Translations under genes and position numbers: made by a program
Notes under the pieces: generated by a model
What the model was told of the DNA's origin: nothing
The model's database searches: none
Seen by the model: only the letters and a program-made list of their open reading frames with translations
Shown: positions 16,600 to 25,241 of the stretch, piece by piece
Layout of the letters: each line of letters begins with the position of its first letter
How positions within the stretch are numbered: position 1 is the stretch's first letter
DNA from: DATDAW01 sp036525185
Lineage (GTDB): Bacteria > Verrucomicrobiota > Verrucomicrobiia > Chthoniobacterales > DASVRZ01
NCBI GenBank assembly: GCA_036525185.1
Contig: DATDAW010000041.1
Coordinates: forward strand, 1-64,000
Direction of reading: 5' to 3'
Length of the DNA: 64,000 nucleotides

Positions 16600-18189
16600 A
16601 TGAGCCACGATCCATCCCAGCCAACTATCTTCGCATCATCCCCCCAGAGCCTTTCGTCACGGCCTCCGGTGCTGGAGGCGCGGGGATTGATCAAGAAATT
16701 CCCTGGAGTCATCGCTCTACGAGGCGTTGGTTTTTCACTGAGGCCGGGAGAAATTCACGCGCTGTGTGGCGAAAATGGCGCGGGGAAATCCACCCTTATC
16801 AAACTGCTATCCGGCATCCATCCGCATGGCAGCTATGAGGGCGAGTTGCGGGTGGACGGTGAGCCGGTGGCTTTCCGGTCCATCCGCGACGCCGAAGCCG
16901 CAGGCATCGGTGTCATCACGCAAGAGTTTGCGCTCGTGGACGACTTGAGTGTCGCGGAGAATATCTTTCTGGGTCGTCCGCCGGTCCGGCGGGGCTGCAT
17001 TGATTGGACGACCATGCAGAAGCGGGCTGTGGAATTGCTTGCACAATTCGATTTGGCAGTGCCTCCCGACGCTCCGGTCCGATCGCTGGGTGTCGGCCAG
17101 AAGCAGCTCGTGGAAATCGCACGCGCCATGGATAAAAAATCGCGCGTCCTCATCCTCGACGAACCAACCGCGGCACTCACGGAGAAAGAGGTTGATGTCC
17201 TGCTAAAGCTGCTCCAGCGTCTTCGGGCCGAGGGAACAACTTGCGTCTATATTTCGCATAAACTGGGAGAAGTGTTCGCGATTGCCGATCGCATCACGGT
17301 CCTCCGCGATGGCTCCAGCATCGTGACGCTCGACGCGAAAGACACGTCTATTCCGCAAGTCATCAAATACATGGTCGGCCGTGAGCTGGGGGACCTTTTC
17401 CCTCGGAAGCCGCCGCTTGCGCCCGGTGAAGTCCTGCTTTCGGTGCAAGACCTCACAGTCGCCCGGAACGCATCGGAAAAGAACTTTCTGAAGAACATTT
17501 CCTTCGACCTTCGCGAGGGCGAAGTCCTGGGCATCGGCGGCCTAATGGGAGCCGGACGCACGGAGTTACTCACCCACATCTACGGCGCCTGGGGAGTCCG
17601 AAAGTCGGGTCACGTTTTTTTTAAACAGAATCCGTTGTCCCTCCACACACCATCGAAAACTCTTCGGAGCGGTCTGGCGTTGGCCACGGAGGATCGCCGT
17701 CGTTACGGGCTCAATCTCAGCATGGCCGTTGGTTTTAATCTCTCGCTCTCCAGCCTTCATGACATGACCCGATTCGGAAAGATCAATTTTTCCTCGGAAT
17801 ACGTCCGTAACCAGCAGTTTTTCGACCAGTTGCGGGTCAAGGCGCCCGGCCAGCACAGTGTCGTCGGGGGGCTTTCCGGCGGCAACCAGCAGAAGGTAGT
17901 CCTCGGGAAAGTGCTCATGACAGGCCCATCCGTCATCATGCTTGACGAACCGACGCGCGGTATTGACGTCGGCGCGAAGCTGGAGATTTACGAATTGATC
18001 AACCGCCTCACCGCCGAAGGCAAAGGCATCCTGCTCGTTTCCAGTGAATTGCCGGAGCTCATGGGAATGAGCGACCGGATCATCATGCTGCACGAAGGCC
18101 AGATCGGCGGGGAATTCGTGCGCGGAGAATTCTCCCAGGAAAAATTACTCGCCGCTGCGGTCGGTCAAACCGCTGCCGTTAACAACTAA
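16600..18189 (+). CDS. xylG: XylG-type sugar ABC transporter ATP-binding protein
   Basis: 529 residues with two ABC domains in tandem, as usual for CUT2 sugar importers. Domain 1 has Walker A GENGAGKST, signature LGVGQKQ and Walker B VLILDEPTAAL. Domain 2 has a degenerate Walker A (GLMGAGRTEL) but a full LSGGNQQK signature and VIMLDEPTRGIDVG, the standard asymmetry of this family. It acts at the cytoplasmic face with XylH. The stop is 6 bp from the GTG start of xylH. Confidence 0.9.
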   Translation: MSHDPSQPTIFASSPQSLSSRPPVLEARGLIKKFPGVIALRGVGFSLRPGEIHALCGENGAGKSTLIKLLSGIHPHGSYEGELRVDGEPVAFRSIRDAEAAGIGVITQEFALVDDLSVAENIFLGRPPVRRGCIDWTTMQKRAVELLAQFDLAVPPDAPVRSLGVGQKQLVEIARAMDKKSRVLILDEPTAALTEKEVDVLLKLLQRLRAEGTTCVYISHKLGEVFAIADRITVLRDGSSIVTLDAKDTSIPQVIKYMVGRELGDLFPRKPPLAPGEVLLSVQDLTVARNASEKNFLKNISFDLREGEVLGIGGLMGAGRTELLTHIYGAWGVRKSGHVFFKQNPLSLHTPSKTLRSGLALATEDRRRYGLNLSMAVGFNLSLSSLHDMTRFGKINFSSEYVRNQQFFDQLRVKAPGQHSVVGGLSGGNQQKVVLGKVLMTGPSVIMLDEPTRGIDVGAKLEIYELINRLTAEGKGILLVSSELPELMGMSDRIIMLHEGQIGGEFVRGEFSQEKLLAAAVGQTAAVNN

Positions 18190-18195
18190 CTCCCC

Positions 18196-19389
18196 GTGCC
18201 GAAATTTCGTCCTATCCTCCCTTCTCTAATGAATCGTTCGCTCCTTCAAAAAATTGCCATGCCCACGGCATTGCTGCTCGTGTGGCTGTTCTTCTCATTC
18301 ATGCTCGATCGCGACGCCCTACTCGGCCGCGAAGGCGCGCGCTTTTTGTTCATCGGCTCGCGCAATCTGACCCAACTCTTCATAGAGTATTCCATCGTCG
18401 CCACGCTGGCGCTGGGGATGTTTCTCATAATTCTTACCGGTCACATCGATTTATCGGTGGGCAGCGGCGTGGGATTGATCGGAGGCATCGCAGCCGTGCT
18501 CATCTTCAAAGAAGGCTGGCCCGCTCCTTTTGCGCTCCTTGGGGCAGGGGGCAGCGCGCTTGTGCTCTGGACGTTGATCGGCGTGTTTGTGGTTAAGCAA
18601 CACATGCCATCGTTTATCATCACCCTGGGCGGTTTACTGATTTTTAAGGGCCTGTTTTGGCTGGTCATCCAGAATTCCACGATTCCTATTTCGCGCGGCG
18701 GCGAGGACAACCTGTATTCACTGCTCACCACCTACTCGCTCCCGCCCCAGGCTGGATTGATTTTGGCCCTGGGTCTCACCGCTGTGATTGCTTGGTTGCA
18801 ATTCAGCGACCGCCGCGAGCGGATTTCGCATGGCCTGCCACCAGGCAGCGGAGCCGCAATGGCAGGCCGGATCGCGATCGCCGCGATCGCGATTTTCGGT
18901 GTTGTGCTCATCTGCAACAGCTTCCGCGGTGTGCCTGTCTCGCTCTTGATCCTCACTGCCGTTGCCGGCGCCGTGTATTTCATCACCGTCCACACGCCAT
19001 ACGGGCGCAACCTTTACGCCATCGGCGGCAATGAAGAGGCAGCGGTCATTTCCGGCATTCAGGTGGATCGCGTTCTGATTGGTGCATTCGTTCTCATGGG
19101 CGTGGCCGTCGCGATTACCGGTTTTATGATGACGGCCTATTCCGGGGCCTCGACGACGACCGTGGGTGACCTCATGGAACTGGACGCCATTGCGGCATGC
19201 GTGATCGGCGGCACGTCGCTCAAGGGGGGGCGCGGCAGCGTTGTGGGCGTTCTGCTTGGAGCGTTCATCATGACCAGCCTGCTCAACGGCATGACGCTCA
19301 TGGCCGTGTCTCCAGAGCTGAAATTTATTGCTCGGGGGGCTGTGCTTGCACTCGCAGTATGGATGGATGTCAAATTTTCCCGCGCCTGA
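18196..19389 (+). CDS. xylH: XylH-type sugar ABC transporter permease
   Basis: 397 residues from a GTG; an ATG at 18229 (MNRSLLQKIAMPT) would shorten it by 11 residues and gives the more usual start. About ten transmembrane helices, with conserved IILTGHIDLSVGSGVGL, TPYGRNLYAIGGNEEAAVISGI and CVIGGTSLKGGRGSVVG motifs of the CUT2/AraH-RbsC permease family. It forms the membrane channel for XylFG. Confidence 0.9.
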   Translation: MPKFRPILPSLMNRSLLQKIAMPTALLLVWLFFSFMLDRDALLGREGARFLFIGSRNLTQLFIEYSIVATLALGMFLIILTGHIDLSVGSGVGLIGGIAAVLIFKEGWPAPFALLGAGGSALVLWTLIGVFVVKQHMPSFIITLGGLLIFKGLFWLVIQNSTIPISRGGEDNLYSLLTTYSLPPQAGLILALGLTAVIAWLQFSDRRERISHGLPPGSGAAMAGRIAIAAIAIFGVVLICNSFRGVPVSLLILTAVAGAVYFITVHTPYGRNLYAIGGNEEAAVISGIQVDRVLIGAFVLMGVAVAITGFMMTAYSGASTTTVGDLMELDAIAACVIGGTSLKGGRGSVVGVLLGAFIMTSLLNGMTLMAVSPELKFIARGAVLALAVWMDVKFSRA

Positions 19390-19467
19390 TTTCCTGATCA
19401 TCCCTATCTTTCTGGCGAATTTCCGACTCGTGCCAGCCAGCGACGGCGCGAGCGAAGATCGCGCCCC

Positions 19468-20367
19468 ATGAATCCTTCCGAGAGATTCTCTTATACAGCG
19501 TCAGACGTTGATGAGCTGCGCGATCCGTTTAAGGCGGCTTTACGTCGCGAACTGGCGGGCCTGACAGCCCGAAAAATCATCTTTACACCGGCGCTCACGA
19601 TAGCGCAGGGAACCAGCTCGGCTTCTGTTTTTGCGTTGATCGATACGGGCTGGATATGGATGGCCGAGAATTCCGCAGGCGGAGTCGAAATCGCGAAGGC
19701 CGATTTTGCGCGAACAACACTGGTGGAATCCACGGTCGTGCTGCTTCTCGGGCGGCTGAAAATTGACTACGTCGATGGCCGGGTCGTGAAATGCGTCGTG
19801 GTCGAGTTCAATACCGTCATGGCGAATTATTACGAAGACCTCGTAAACGAATTGCTCGCATCCATGGGCGGCACGCCGGTCCGCGCGCCCAACCCACAGC
19901 CGCTGGATTTGACCCCACTGGCGCCACTCCCGCTGAAATTCAAAAACTCCGTCCTGCGCGTGCTTCCGCCCGGGGAGGGCATCGAAGCGCTTGCCTGGTG
20001 GCCGGCAGTTGTGCATCCGGACAGCGAATGGATCGAGCATGAGATCTCGGCTGAAACAGCGTTGATAGTCTGCGTGCGGGAATTGATCCTGCTCGCCGAG
20101 GAGACGCTCCTGCCCGGAGGAAACCTTTCGAAAGGCTTTCACATCGGGCTTTTTCACAAGTTCGGCAGCGTCGCTACACGCATCCCGCTGTCGCGTGTGG
20201 AGGACTGCCGGTTCGGGGCGAACGGGAAATTCGCGACCATGGAATTGCTCCTGCGCGCCGGGCAGACCGTGGAAATCCTCACGCTCGCCTTCCCGCTGGA
20301 CCGCAGACAAGCCATTCAAGATGTGATGCGCCACGGCCTGCGTTTAAAACGCGGAAAGAAGAAATAA
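19468..20367 (+). CDS. Hypothetical protein, possible PH-like C-terminal domain
   Basis: 299 residues with no recognised signature. The N-terminal half has a beta-rich pattern (VFALIDTGWIWMAE, GRLKIDYVDGRVVKCVVVEFNTV), and the C-terminal third (IPLSRVEDCRFGANGKFATMELLLRAG) resembles bacterial PH-like folds, ending in a basic tail (RLKRGKKK). No signal peptide or membrane helix, so probably cytosolic. It starts 78 bp after xylH on the same strand and could be read through from the transporter operon, but nothing in it points to sugar use. Confidence 0.6.
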   Translation: MNPSERFSYTASDVDELRDPFKAALRRELAGLTARKIIFTPALTIAQGTSSASVFALIDTGWIWMAENSAGGVEIAKADFARTTLVESTVVLLLGRLKIDYVDGRVVKCVVVEFNTVMANYYEDLVNELLASMGGTPVRAPNPQPLDLTPLAPLPLKFKNSVLRVLPPGEGIEALAWWPAVVHPDSEWIEHEISAETALIVCVRELILLAEETLLPGGNLSKGFHIGLFHKFGSVATRIPLSRVEDCRFGANGKFATMELLLRAGQTVEILTLAFPLDRRQAIQDVMRHGLRLKRGKKK

Positions 20368-20444
20368 ATTCTCCGCAGATACACAGATTTCCGCGGATGT
20401 ATCAAAAAATCATCTGCGAAAATCTGCGTAATCTGCGGATGAAT
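20368..20444. repeat. Large inverted repeat between convergent genes
   Basis: Left arm 20368-20398 and right arm 20412-20444, built from ATCTGCGAAAATCTGCG / AATCTGCGGAT-type units, with a 13-base A-rich loop. It fills the gap between the stops of the hypothetical gene and the AraC gene, so it could end transcription from both sides. The motif (CTGCGTAATCTGCGGAT) is of a kind dispersed in many Verrucomicrobia and Planctomycetes genomes, so it may equally be a mobile repeat. Confidence 0.6.
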
Positions 20445-21409
20445 TAGGCCTCGAAATCCACACGCTCGTCTCCGGCGAGTTTCTGCCGGTAAGCCTGCGG
20501 TGTCAGCCCTGTTGTTTTTCGGAAAAGACGCGAAAAATAACCCGCGTCGGAAAAGCCGCACGCCCAGGCAACTTCTGAAATGGACAGCGCTTTGACGGCC
20601 AGAGCCTCGCTCGCCCGAGCGATTCGCTGCTGATGAATGTATTGAATAAGCGACTCTCCAGCTTCTTCGCTGAACACGTGCGAGAGGTAACCCGGCGAGC
20701 AGTGCATTAATTTTGCCAGGAACGCCACCGAAAGTTCGGGGTTGGCCAGATGATTGTGGACCAGCCATTTCACCTGGAACAGTTTGTCTGAATCCGCTCC
20801 GGTCTCTGGTGGGGGAGTTTCGAGCAGATTGATGAGGGCCCAAAACAATGCCACTGCAACAGCCTTCGCCCCGTCCATTCCATGGGTGTGGCCGTTTCGG
20901 CCCAGATCGATCGCCATTGTGGCGAGATCTACGAGTTTTCCCAAGTTCGCCGTGGGATACAGACCCATTTCCTCGGCGACAACCGCTTGTTGCGAGTCCG
21001 CTTTCGTAAAACAGATCGCTACAGCCGTGGAGTGAAAACTGACGCTTAATGTGCCAAATGTGTGCGGCTCCCGGCATGCCCGATGTCTGCAAGGCAATCC
21101 GGCGGGGACAATGATCGCGCTGCCGGCGGGTGCCTGGACAGACAAATCCGGAAACTGAAACTCCGAGGCGCCCGCCAGTTGCAAGTGAACCTCCGGCTTG
21201 AATTTGTATTCCATGCCCGCACTCACTCCTCCATGGCGTGAAGACTGTGGGACGATCAACCGCAAATGACGGCTGGCAGGCGGTGCTGCGTGAGCGATGA
21301 GGGTCCGCTGGAAGCGAGTGCGCAGTTCGTTGGAGGCAATCGGTGCGGAAACAATCGACTGGACGGGCAGGATGTGGAGGGACATTCGTTGACCAGGAGG
21401 GACGGCCAT
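20444..21409 (-). CDS. AraC-family transcriptional regulator
   Basis: 321 residues; ATG at 21409, with an alternative at 21385. The N-terminal half is a cupin-like sensor (QAPAGSAIIVPAGLPC). The C-terminal 100 residues hold two helix-turn-helices: LSVAFLAKLMHCSPGYLSHVFSEEAG and ISEVAWACGFSDAGYFSRLFRKTTGLTPQAYR, the latter matching the AraC/XylS signature. It faces the glycosidase/xylFGH genes from the other strand and is the only regulator in that locus, so it is the natural candidate to bind the repeated direct-repeat motif upstream of those genes. The effector is unknown; a mono- or disaccharide is likely. Confidence 0.88.
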   Translation of the reverse strand: MAVPPGQRMSLHILPVQSIVSAPIASNELRTRFQRTLIAHAAPPASRHLRLIVPQSSRHGGVSAGMEYKFKPEVHLQLAGASEFQFPDLSVQAPAGSAIIVPAGLPCRHRACREPHTFGTLSVSFHSTAVAICFTKADSQQAVVAEEMGLYPTANLGKLVDLATMAIDLGRNGHTHGMDGAKAVAVALFWALINLLETPPPETGADSDKLFQVKWLVHNHLANPELSVAFLAKLMHCSPGYLSHVFSEEAGESLIQYIHQQRIARASEALAVKALSISEVAWACGFSDAGYFSRLFRKTTGLTPQAYRQKLAGDERVDFEA

Positions 21410-21557
21410 CTTTTCCCACGAATACGATCGAAAGTTAAGCGAAATCCGGCGCCACCGAAAAGAAGCCCTCGCCTGTGTCCCTGTAAAACATCGGTAACGT
21501 GTTTTCCATGTTGCTGTTTTGTGTCGTTATCCCTACGATCTCTCCGAAGTTAACACG

Positions 21558-21870
21558 ATGAGAGTCGCCTTGATTCTCTCCCAAAGGCCCCCTTTATCGC
21601 CACCGAGGGGGCATCTGGAAAAAAGCGTTGCGCTATGAGCCGCTGACGCTCACGACCCTGGCGGCGCTGATTCCGGAGGAGATTCAAGCCGAAACGAGCT
21701 TTTTGATGAAGGAATCTGCGATGTCCCGCTTGACCTGGAAGCTGATTTGGTCGGGCTGACCGTTATAACGGGGAACCGCGATGCGAGCCTACGAATTGGC
21801 TGATCACTTCCGCAGCCGCGGTATTACGGTTGTGCTCGGCGGGCCCCTTGCAGCCACTGCGCGCCGCCAG
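21558..21870 (+). pseudogene. B12-binding/radical-SAM protein relic (N-terminal part)
   Basis: An ATG at 21558 opens MRVALILSQRPPL; after a shift the reading continues YRHRGGIWKKALRYEPLTLT and TLAALIPEEIQAE, after another LFDEGICDVPLDLEADLVGL and TVITGN, and after a third MRAYELADHFRSRGITVV and LGGP. Joined, this is the N-terminal cobalamin-binding (Rossmann) domain typical of B12-binding radical-SAM proteins. The radical-SAM CxxxCxxC core is missing. Three frameshifts in about 300 bp show a non-functional gene. Confidence 0.65.
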
Positions 21871-21984
21871 TTCTTCGCCAAAACCACAAAGGGTTGGAAG
21901 CATGCGTACAGTTTTCGTTCCATTGCGGAACGCATCCGCCATTCGCCTGCTCACTGGCCGGTGAAACTCGGCACGAATGGGCAC

Positions 21985-22290
21985 GTATTAGTCCTTCTTT
22001 CGCCATGCCCGCTCCGGAGGAAGACTCCGGTGGGCTTCATTATGTTTTGTTCTGGGAGGGCCCATCCCAGGTCAACTCGACCACTTGGCGGAGTTCGTTG
22101 ACACGGCCCTCTGCAGGAACCCGCACTATGAGTACTGTCGTCGCCTGGGCCAATTGCAGTCACCGCACATTGTCCGGGTCACTGGTGGATACGAAAAATT
22201 CGTCACACGGCCTGTTATCTCATGGGGCGCGTCTGGGGGACATCAAACCGGCTCCTTTGTCCAATCGAACCGGATGGACCCGCCATTTTT
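21985..22290 (+). pseudogene. GH3 (auxin-responsive promoter)-like protein relic, C-terminal end
   Basis: Across two frames one reads GGLHYVLFWEG, then GQLDHLAEFVDTALCRNPHY, EYCRRLGQLQSPHIVRV and GGYEKFV, then GARLGDIKPAPLSNRTGW. The NPHYxYxRxLGQL and the final (L)GDIKP motifs are the usual C-terminus of bacterial members of the GH3 adenylate-forming family. At least two frameshifts are needed and the N-terminal 400 residues are absent. It overlaps the region just upstream of the lpxR-like gene. Confidence 0.5.
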
Positions 22291-22381
22291 TTGTACCGGA
22301 CACGGTGGCAAGGCCTTGAAGTCCAGCTTTTCGGGAACCAGAGGCTTGGAATTCGAAAGCAACGCCCGCATCATCCGTCCC

Positions 22382-23410
22382 ATGCGTTGCTCAGCCGCCC
22401 TGTTTGCAGCCGTCGTTGTGTTCACTTGTTCCTTGGTGTCGGATGCAATTGGTCAGGACCACGGAACCATCACGGTTTATTTCGAGAACGATCTGTTTGC
22501 AGGCACGGACCGGTATTACACGAACGGGGTGCGGTTGAGTTTTACTTCGGAAAATTTTACAGCGATCAAGGACGCGCCCAATTTGCCATTTGCTCGGCCT
22601 ATTCTCGGAGCGATCCCGTATTTCCAGAACGAAAATTTTCAGAAGGACATCGGGTTTTCGCTCGGGCAAAATATGTACACGCCGGACGATACGGAGACCA
22701 GCGCGCGCATTCCTGACGATCGTCCCTATGCGGGTTGGCTCTATCTGGGGTTCTCGATCGACCGAAAAAATCAATTCCAGCGTGATTCTTTCGGTGTGCA
22801 ATTGGGCATCATTGGCTCCTATTCTTATGCGGAGGAAACGCAGCAGCTCATTCATGCAATACGCGGGTTTGATATGCCGGCCGGCTGGGACAATCAGCTG
22901 AGCAATGAATTTGGTGTTCTGCTCACTTACCAGCGAACGTGGCGCTGGCCGCATCTGAAATCGCGACGGGGTCCAGGGTTTGAGATTTTGCCGCACGTAG
23001 GAGCTGCCGCTGGCAATGTGGCAATTTACGCGAGTGCAGGTACGGAGATGCGCCTGGGCTTGAATCTGCCGGACGACTTCGGCACTGGCACCCTTCAAAC
23101 GGCCACGATTACCGAAGCGCCGTTGAGCGGAGAAGCCGCGGCCCCACGGGCGCGATTCGACGTGGGTCTGTATGTCTTTGGCCGCGTCGAAGGCCGTCTG
23201 GTTGGACACAATATCTTCCTCGACGGCAACACGTTCCAGGACAGCCAATCGGTTAATCACAAGCCTCTGGTCGGCGACCTGAGTGTCGGCGCCGCCGTGA
23301 ATTTCAAAAACACCAAACTTGCGTATGCCTTTGTTTATCGGACAGAGGAATTTTCCGGCCAGGCCAGTGGTCAGCTCTTCGGCTCGCTCACCCTGTCCAT
23401 CGCCTATTGA
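22382..23410 (+). CDS. LpxR-family outer-membrane lipid A deacylase-like protein
   Basis: 342 residues (DUF2219 family). I place the start at 22382, where a signal peptide begins (MRCSAALFAAVVVFTCS, cut near AIGQ); the frame is open further upstream, but that part belongs to the GH3-like relic. The signature ENDLFAGTDRYYTNGVRLSF right after the signal peptide matches LpxR, which removes the 3'-linked acyloxyacyl chain of lipid A at the outer membrane; the conserved Asn-Asp of the first strand is present. DRPYAGWLYLGF and alternating barrel strands follow, ending in SLTLSIAY with a terminal aromatic. Activity on the native lipid A is inferred. Confidence 0.85.
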   Translation: MRCSAALFAAVVVFTCSLVSDAIGQDHGTITVYFENDLFAGTDRYYTNGVRLSFTSENFTAIKDAPNLPFARPILGAIPYFQNENFQKDIGFSLGQNMYTPDDTETSARIPDDRPYAGWLYLGFSIDRKNQFQRDSFGVQLGIIGSYSYAEETQQLIHAIRGFDMPAGWDNQLSNEFGVLLTYQRTWRWPHLKSRRGPGFEILPHVGAAAGNVAIYASAGTEMRLGLNLPDDFGTGTLQTATITEAPLSGEAAAPRARFDVGLYVFGRVEGRLVGHNIFLDGNTFQDSQSVNHKPLVGDLSVGAAVNFKNTKLAYAFVYRTEEFSGQASGQLFGSLTLSIAY

Positions 23411-23412
23411 GG

Positions 23413-23447
23413 GACGTTGGTAGGGCGGTTTCGATGAAACCGCCCGT
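23413..23447. repeat. Dispersed palindromic element, copy 2 (half copy)
   Basis: GGGCGGTTTC-GAT-GAAACCGCCC (23423-23445), a perfect 10-bp stem, preceded by ACGTTGGTA as in the copy at 25949-26008. It begins 3 bp after the lpxR-like stop codon. It lacks the left arm of the long version and has no T-run. The stretch from here to 23543 holds no gene that I can support. Confidence 0.7.
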
Positions 23448-23543
23448 GCGCCGAGCTCCCCATCCCGCGCTTCTGGAATCTGGTTTGCCCAGCCGCCCGC
23501 GTACCCTGCATGGGTTGCTTTCGCATACGCGTTTGCATCCCTA

Positions 23544-23660
23544 ATGTTCGAACAAGCCTTCAAAAACATCGATGACGTCCTCTGGAAGGAAGCCGGCTGC
23601 ACCTCCGAGCTCGACGCGGAACAGACGTCCTGGCTCCTTTTTCGTGATTGGCCGGCGAGG
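23544..23660 (+). pseudogene. hsdM: hsdM relic (type I restriction methyltransferase, N-terminus)
   Basis: From ATG 23544 the reading MFEQAFKNIDDVLWKEAGC then TSELDAEQTSWLLF is the standard N-terminus of HsdM (N6-adenine methyltransferase subunit of type I restriction systems). Similarity stops at about codon 36 and the frame closes 14 codons later. The missing remainder, several hundred codons, implies an internal deletion. Confidence 0.75.
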
Positions 23661-23739
23661 AGGTGGGGCGATGCGCACTTGTGACGAAAGCTTGAGGAAG
23701 GTTGGCTCTGTGGAACCGGATCATTTTTCATACGCCTTT

Positions 23740-24028
23740 CGGATGCCGCGGGTGGGGAATTCTTCGTTTCTCTGTTTGGTTCCGAACAATTCAAAGCCCG
23801 GCTTGAAGCAAGCGCAGTTGGAACCACGATGAGCAGTCTTAACCATGGTATCCTCAATGATTGATTCTTCCTGTGCCGCCACTGGCCGAGCAACGCCGAA
23901 TCATGAGCAAGTGTCCCGCACTCCAAGCTGAAACCCAACGCCTTGCCACCCGTTACCAGCGCAAGGTCGCGGCGCTGGACGAGTTGAAGAAGGCGCTGCT
24001 GCACCGGGCCTTCACGGGCCAGCTTTGA
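23740..24028 (+). pseudogene. hsdS: hsdS relic (type I specificity subunit, C-terminus)
   Basis: One frame gives LFGSEQFKARLEASAVGTT then MSSLNHGILND, and after a stop and shift LPVPPLAEQRRI, ALQAETQRLATRYQRKVAAL and DELKKALLHRAFTGQL followed by TGA at 24026-24028. These are the last conserved region and terminal coiled coil of HsdS target-recognition subunits. It follows the hsdM stub at once, so one deletion from within hsdM to within hsdS explains the junction. Confidence 0.78.
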
Positions 24029-24093
24029 AGCACAGGGCTGCTCCCTGCCTCGCAAAGACGCCCGATGCTCCGGCGCGCAATTGGGGCACGTGG

Positions 24094-24128
24094 TTGACAA
24101 AATGTGAATAACCGGTTTTTTTGTAACC
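24094..24128 (+). promoter_or_regulatory. Promoter/operator-like site of the XRE-ImmA gene
   Basis: TTGACA at 24094-24099 is a consensus -35. TTGACAAAA and the downstream TTTTTTTGTAA form an imperfect inverted repeat around GTGAATAACCGG, ending just before the ATG at 24130. That placement would suit autoregulation by the encoded XRE-type protein. Inferred from pattern only; no good -10 is visible apart from the T-run. Confidence 0.35.
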
Positions 24129-24129
24129 C

Positions 24130-25230
24130 ATGAATCCCGAGGAAACCAAGCAGCGCTTCGGCGAACGCCTGCGCCGCGCACGGCGGATGCGTGGACTTAC
24201 CTTGCGGGATGTGGCGGCACAACTCACCGAAGCCGGGCATCCGCTTTCCCACGCAGCCCTCCAGAAATACGAGAAGGCTTTGATGGGGCCGGACTCCACT
24301 GTGGTGCTCGCTCTTGGCAAAATTCTCGGTCTCGACGCCGGCTATTTTTTTCGGTCCAAGGCGGTAACGCTCGAGAAGATCGAATTTCGCAAGCTGACGA
24401 AGTTTCCCGAACGCGAAGTGGCCCGGGTGCGGGAGGAAGCGGCGGATTTTTTCGAGCAATACCTGCAGATCGAAGAAATCCTCGAAATCACCAATCCGCC
24501 GTTGCCGCGCTTTGATCTGAGCGATTTTCCTCCAGATGCGGAAAACGACCTGGCAGAAGCGGTGGAACGTTTTGCCGGGGAAATTCGCAAGGCGTGGAAG
24601 CTCGGCGAAGACGCGCTGACGAATGTCCACGAACTTTTCGAGGAGCACGGCGTAAAAGTGAAAGAAGTGGACGCGGACCACAGCGTTAACGGCTTTTCCG
24701 GCTGGGCCGACGAGCGGACGCCGATCGTGGTGTTGGCCCGCTGGTTGAACGAAGATCTGCCCCGCAAACGGCTGACCAGCCTGCACGAGCTCGGGCACCT
24801 GGTGTTGCGTCTGCCCGAGAAGCTGACGCACAAGCAGAAAGAAAGTCTGTGTTTCCGCTTCGCCGGCGCGTTGCTTCTCCCCGCCGCGGCGTTGCGGGCG
24901 CGTGTGGGCGATAAGCGCCCGGATGGCATCAGCTTTCGGGAACGGATCGGGATCAAGGAAGACTGGGGCATTTCCATCGCTGCGCTGATGCGGCGGGCGG
25001 CCGATCTCGGAATTATCACGGCGGCTCAATTGAAGAGCTATCACGTCGTGACGGCCAAAAACCGCAAGACTGAGCCTGGACAATGGGAAGGCTCGGAGAA
25101 AGCGGATCGTTATGCGCAACTGGTCCATCGTGCGGCTTCGCAGGAATTGATTACACGAGCAAAAGCGGCGGAGTTTCTTGGTGTGACATTGCGGGAATTC
25201 GATCATCTCTTCGCAGCGGAAGCGGCCTGA
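24130..25230 (+). CDS. XRE-family HTH protein with ImmA/IrrE metallopeptidase domain
   Basis: 366 residues. Residues about 8-68 are an XRE helix-turn-helix (FGERLRRARRMRGLTLRDVAAQL...SHAALQKYEKALMGPD). Residues about 170-270 are the ImmA/IrrE peptidase domain with the zinc motif HELGH (in RLTSLHELGHLVLRL). A C-terminal helical part follows. Relatives sense a signal and cleave a repressor or toxin partner. The PIN-domain gene begins 11 bp after its stop, and this XRE-ImmA/PIN pairing is known from defence and toxin-antitoxin contexts, where the PIN protein is the nuclease toxin. The pair sits between hsdS and hsdR relics. Confidence 0.87.
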   Translation: MNPEETKQRFGERLRRARRMRGLTLRDVAAQLTEAGHPLSHAALQKYEKALMGPDSTVVLALGKILGLDAGYFFRSKAVTLEKIEFRKLTKFPEREVARVREEAADFFEQYLQIEEILEITNPPLPRFDLSDFPPDAENDLAEAVERFAGEIRKAWKLGEDALTNVHELFEEHGVKVKEVDADHSVNGFSGWADERTPIVVLARWLNEDLPRKRLTSLHELGHLVLRLPEKLTHKQKESLCFRFAGALLLPAAALRARVGDKRPDGISFRERIGIKEDWGISIAALMRRAADLGIITAAQLKSYHVVTAKNRKTEPGQWEGSEKADRYAQLVHRAASQELITRAKAAEFLGVTLREFDHLFAAEAA

Positions 25231-25241
25231 ACCAGAGTCGT

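Noticed and set aside
22391..24181. Long open frame (596 codons) on the minus strand
   Set aside because: It runs antisense through the lpxR-like gene, two relics and the start of the XRE-ImmA gene, with Arg/Pro-rich composition and no family features. It is a high-GC shadow frame.
23953..25206. 417-codon minus-strand frame opposite the XRE-ImmA gene
   Set aside because: It mirrors a recognised gene on the plus strand and shows no domain of its own.
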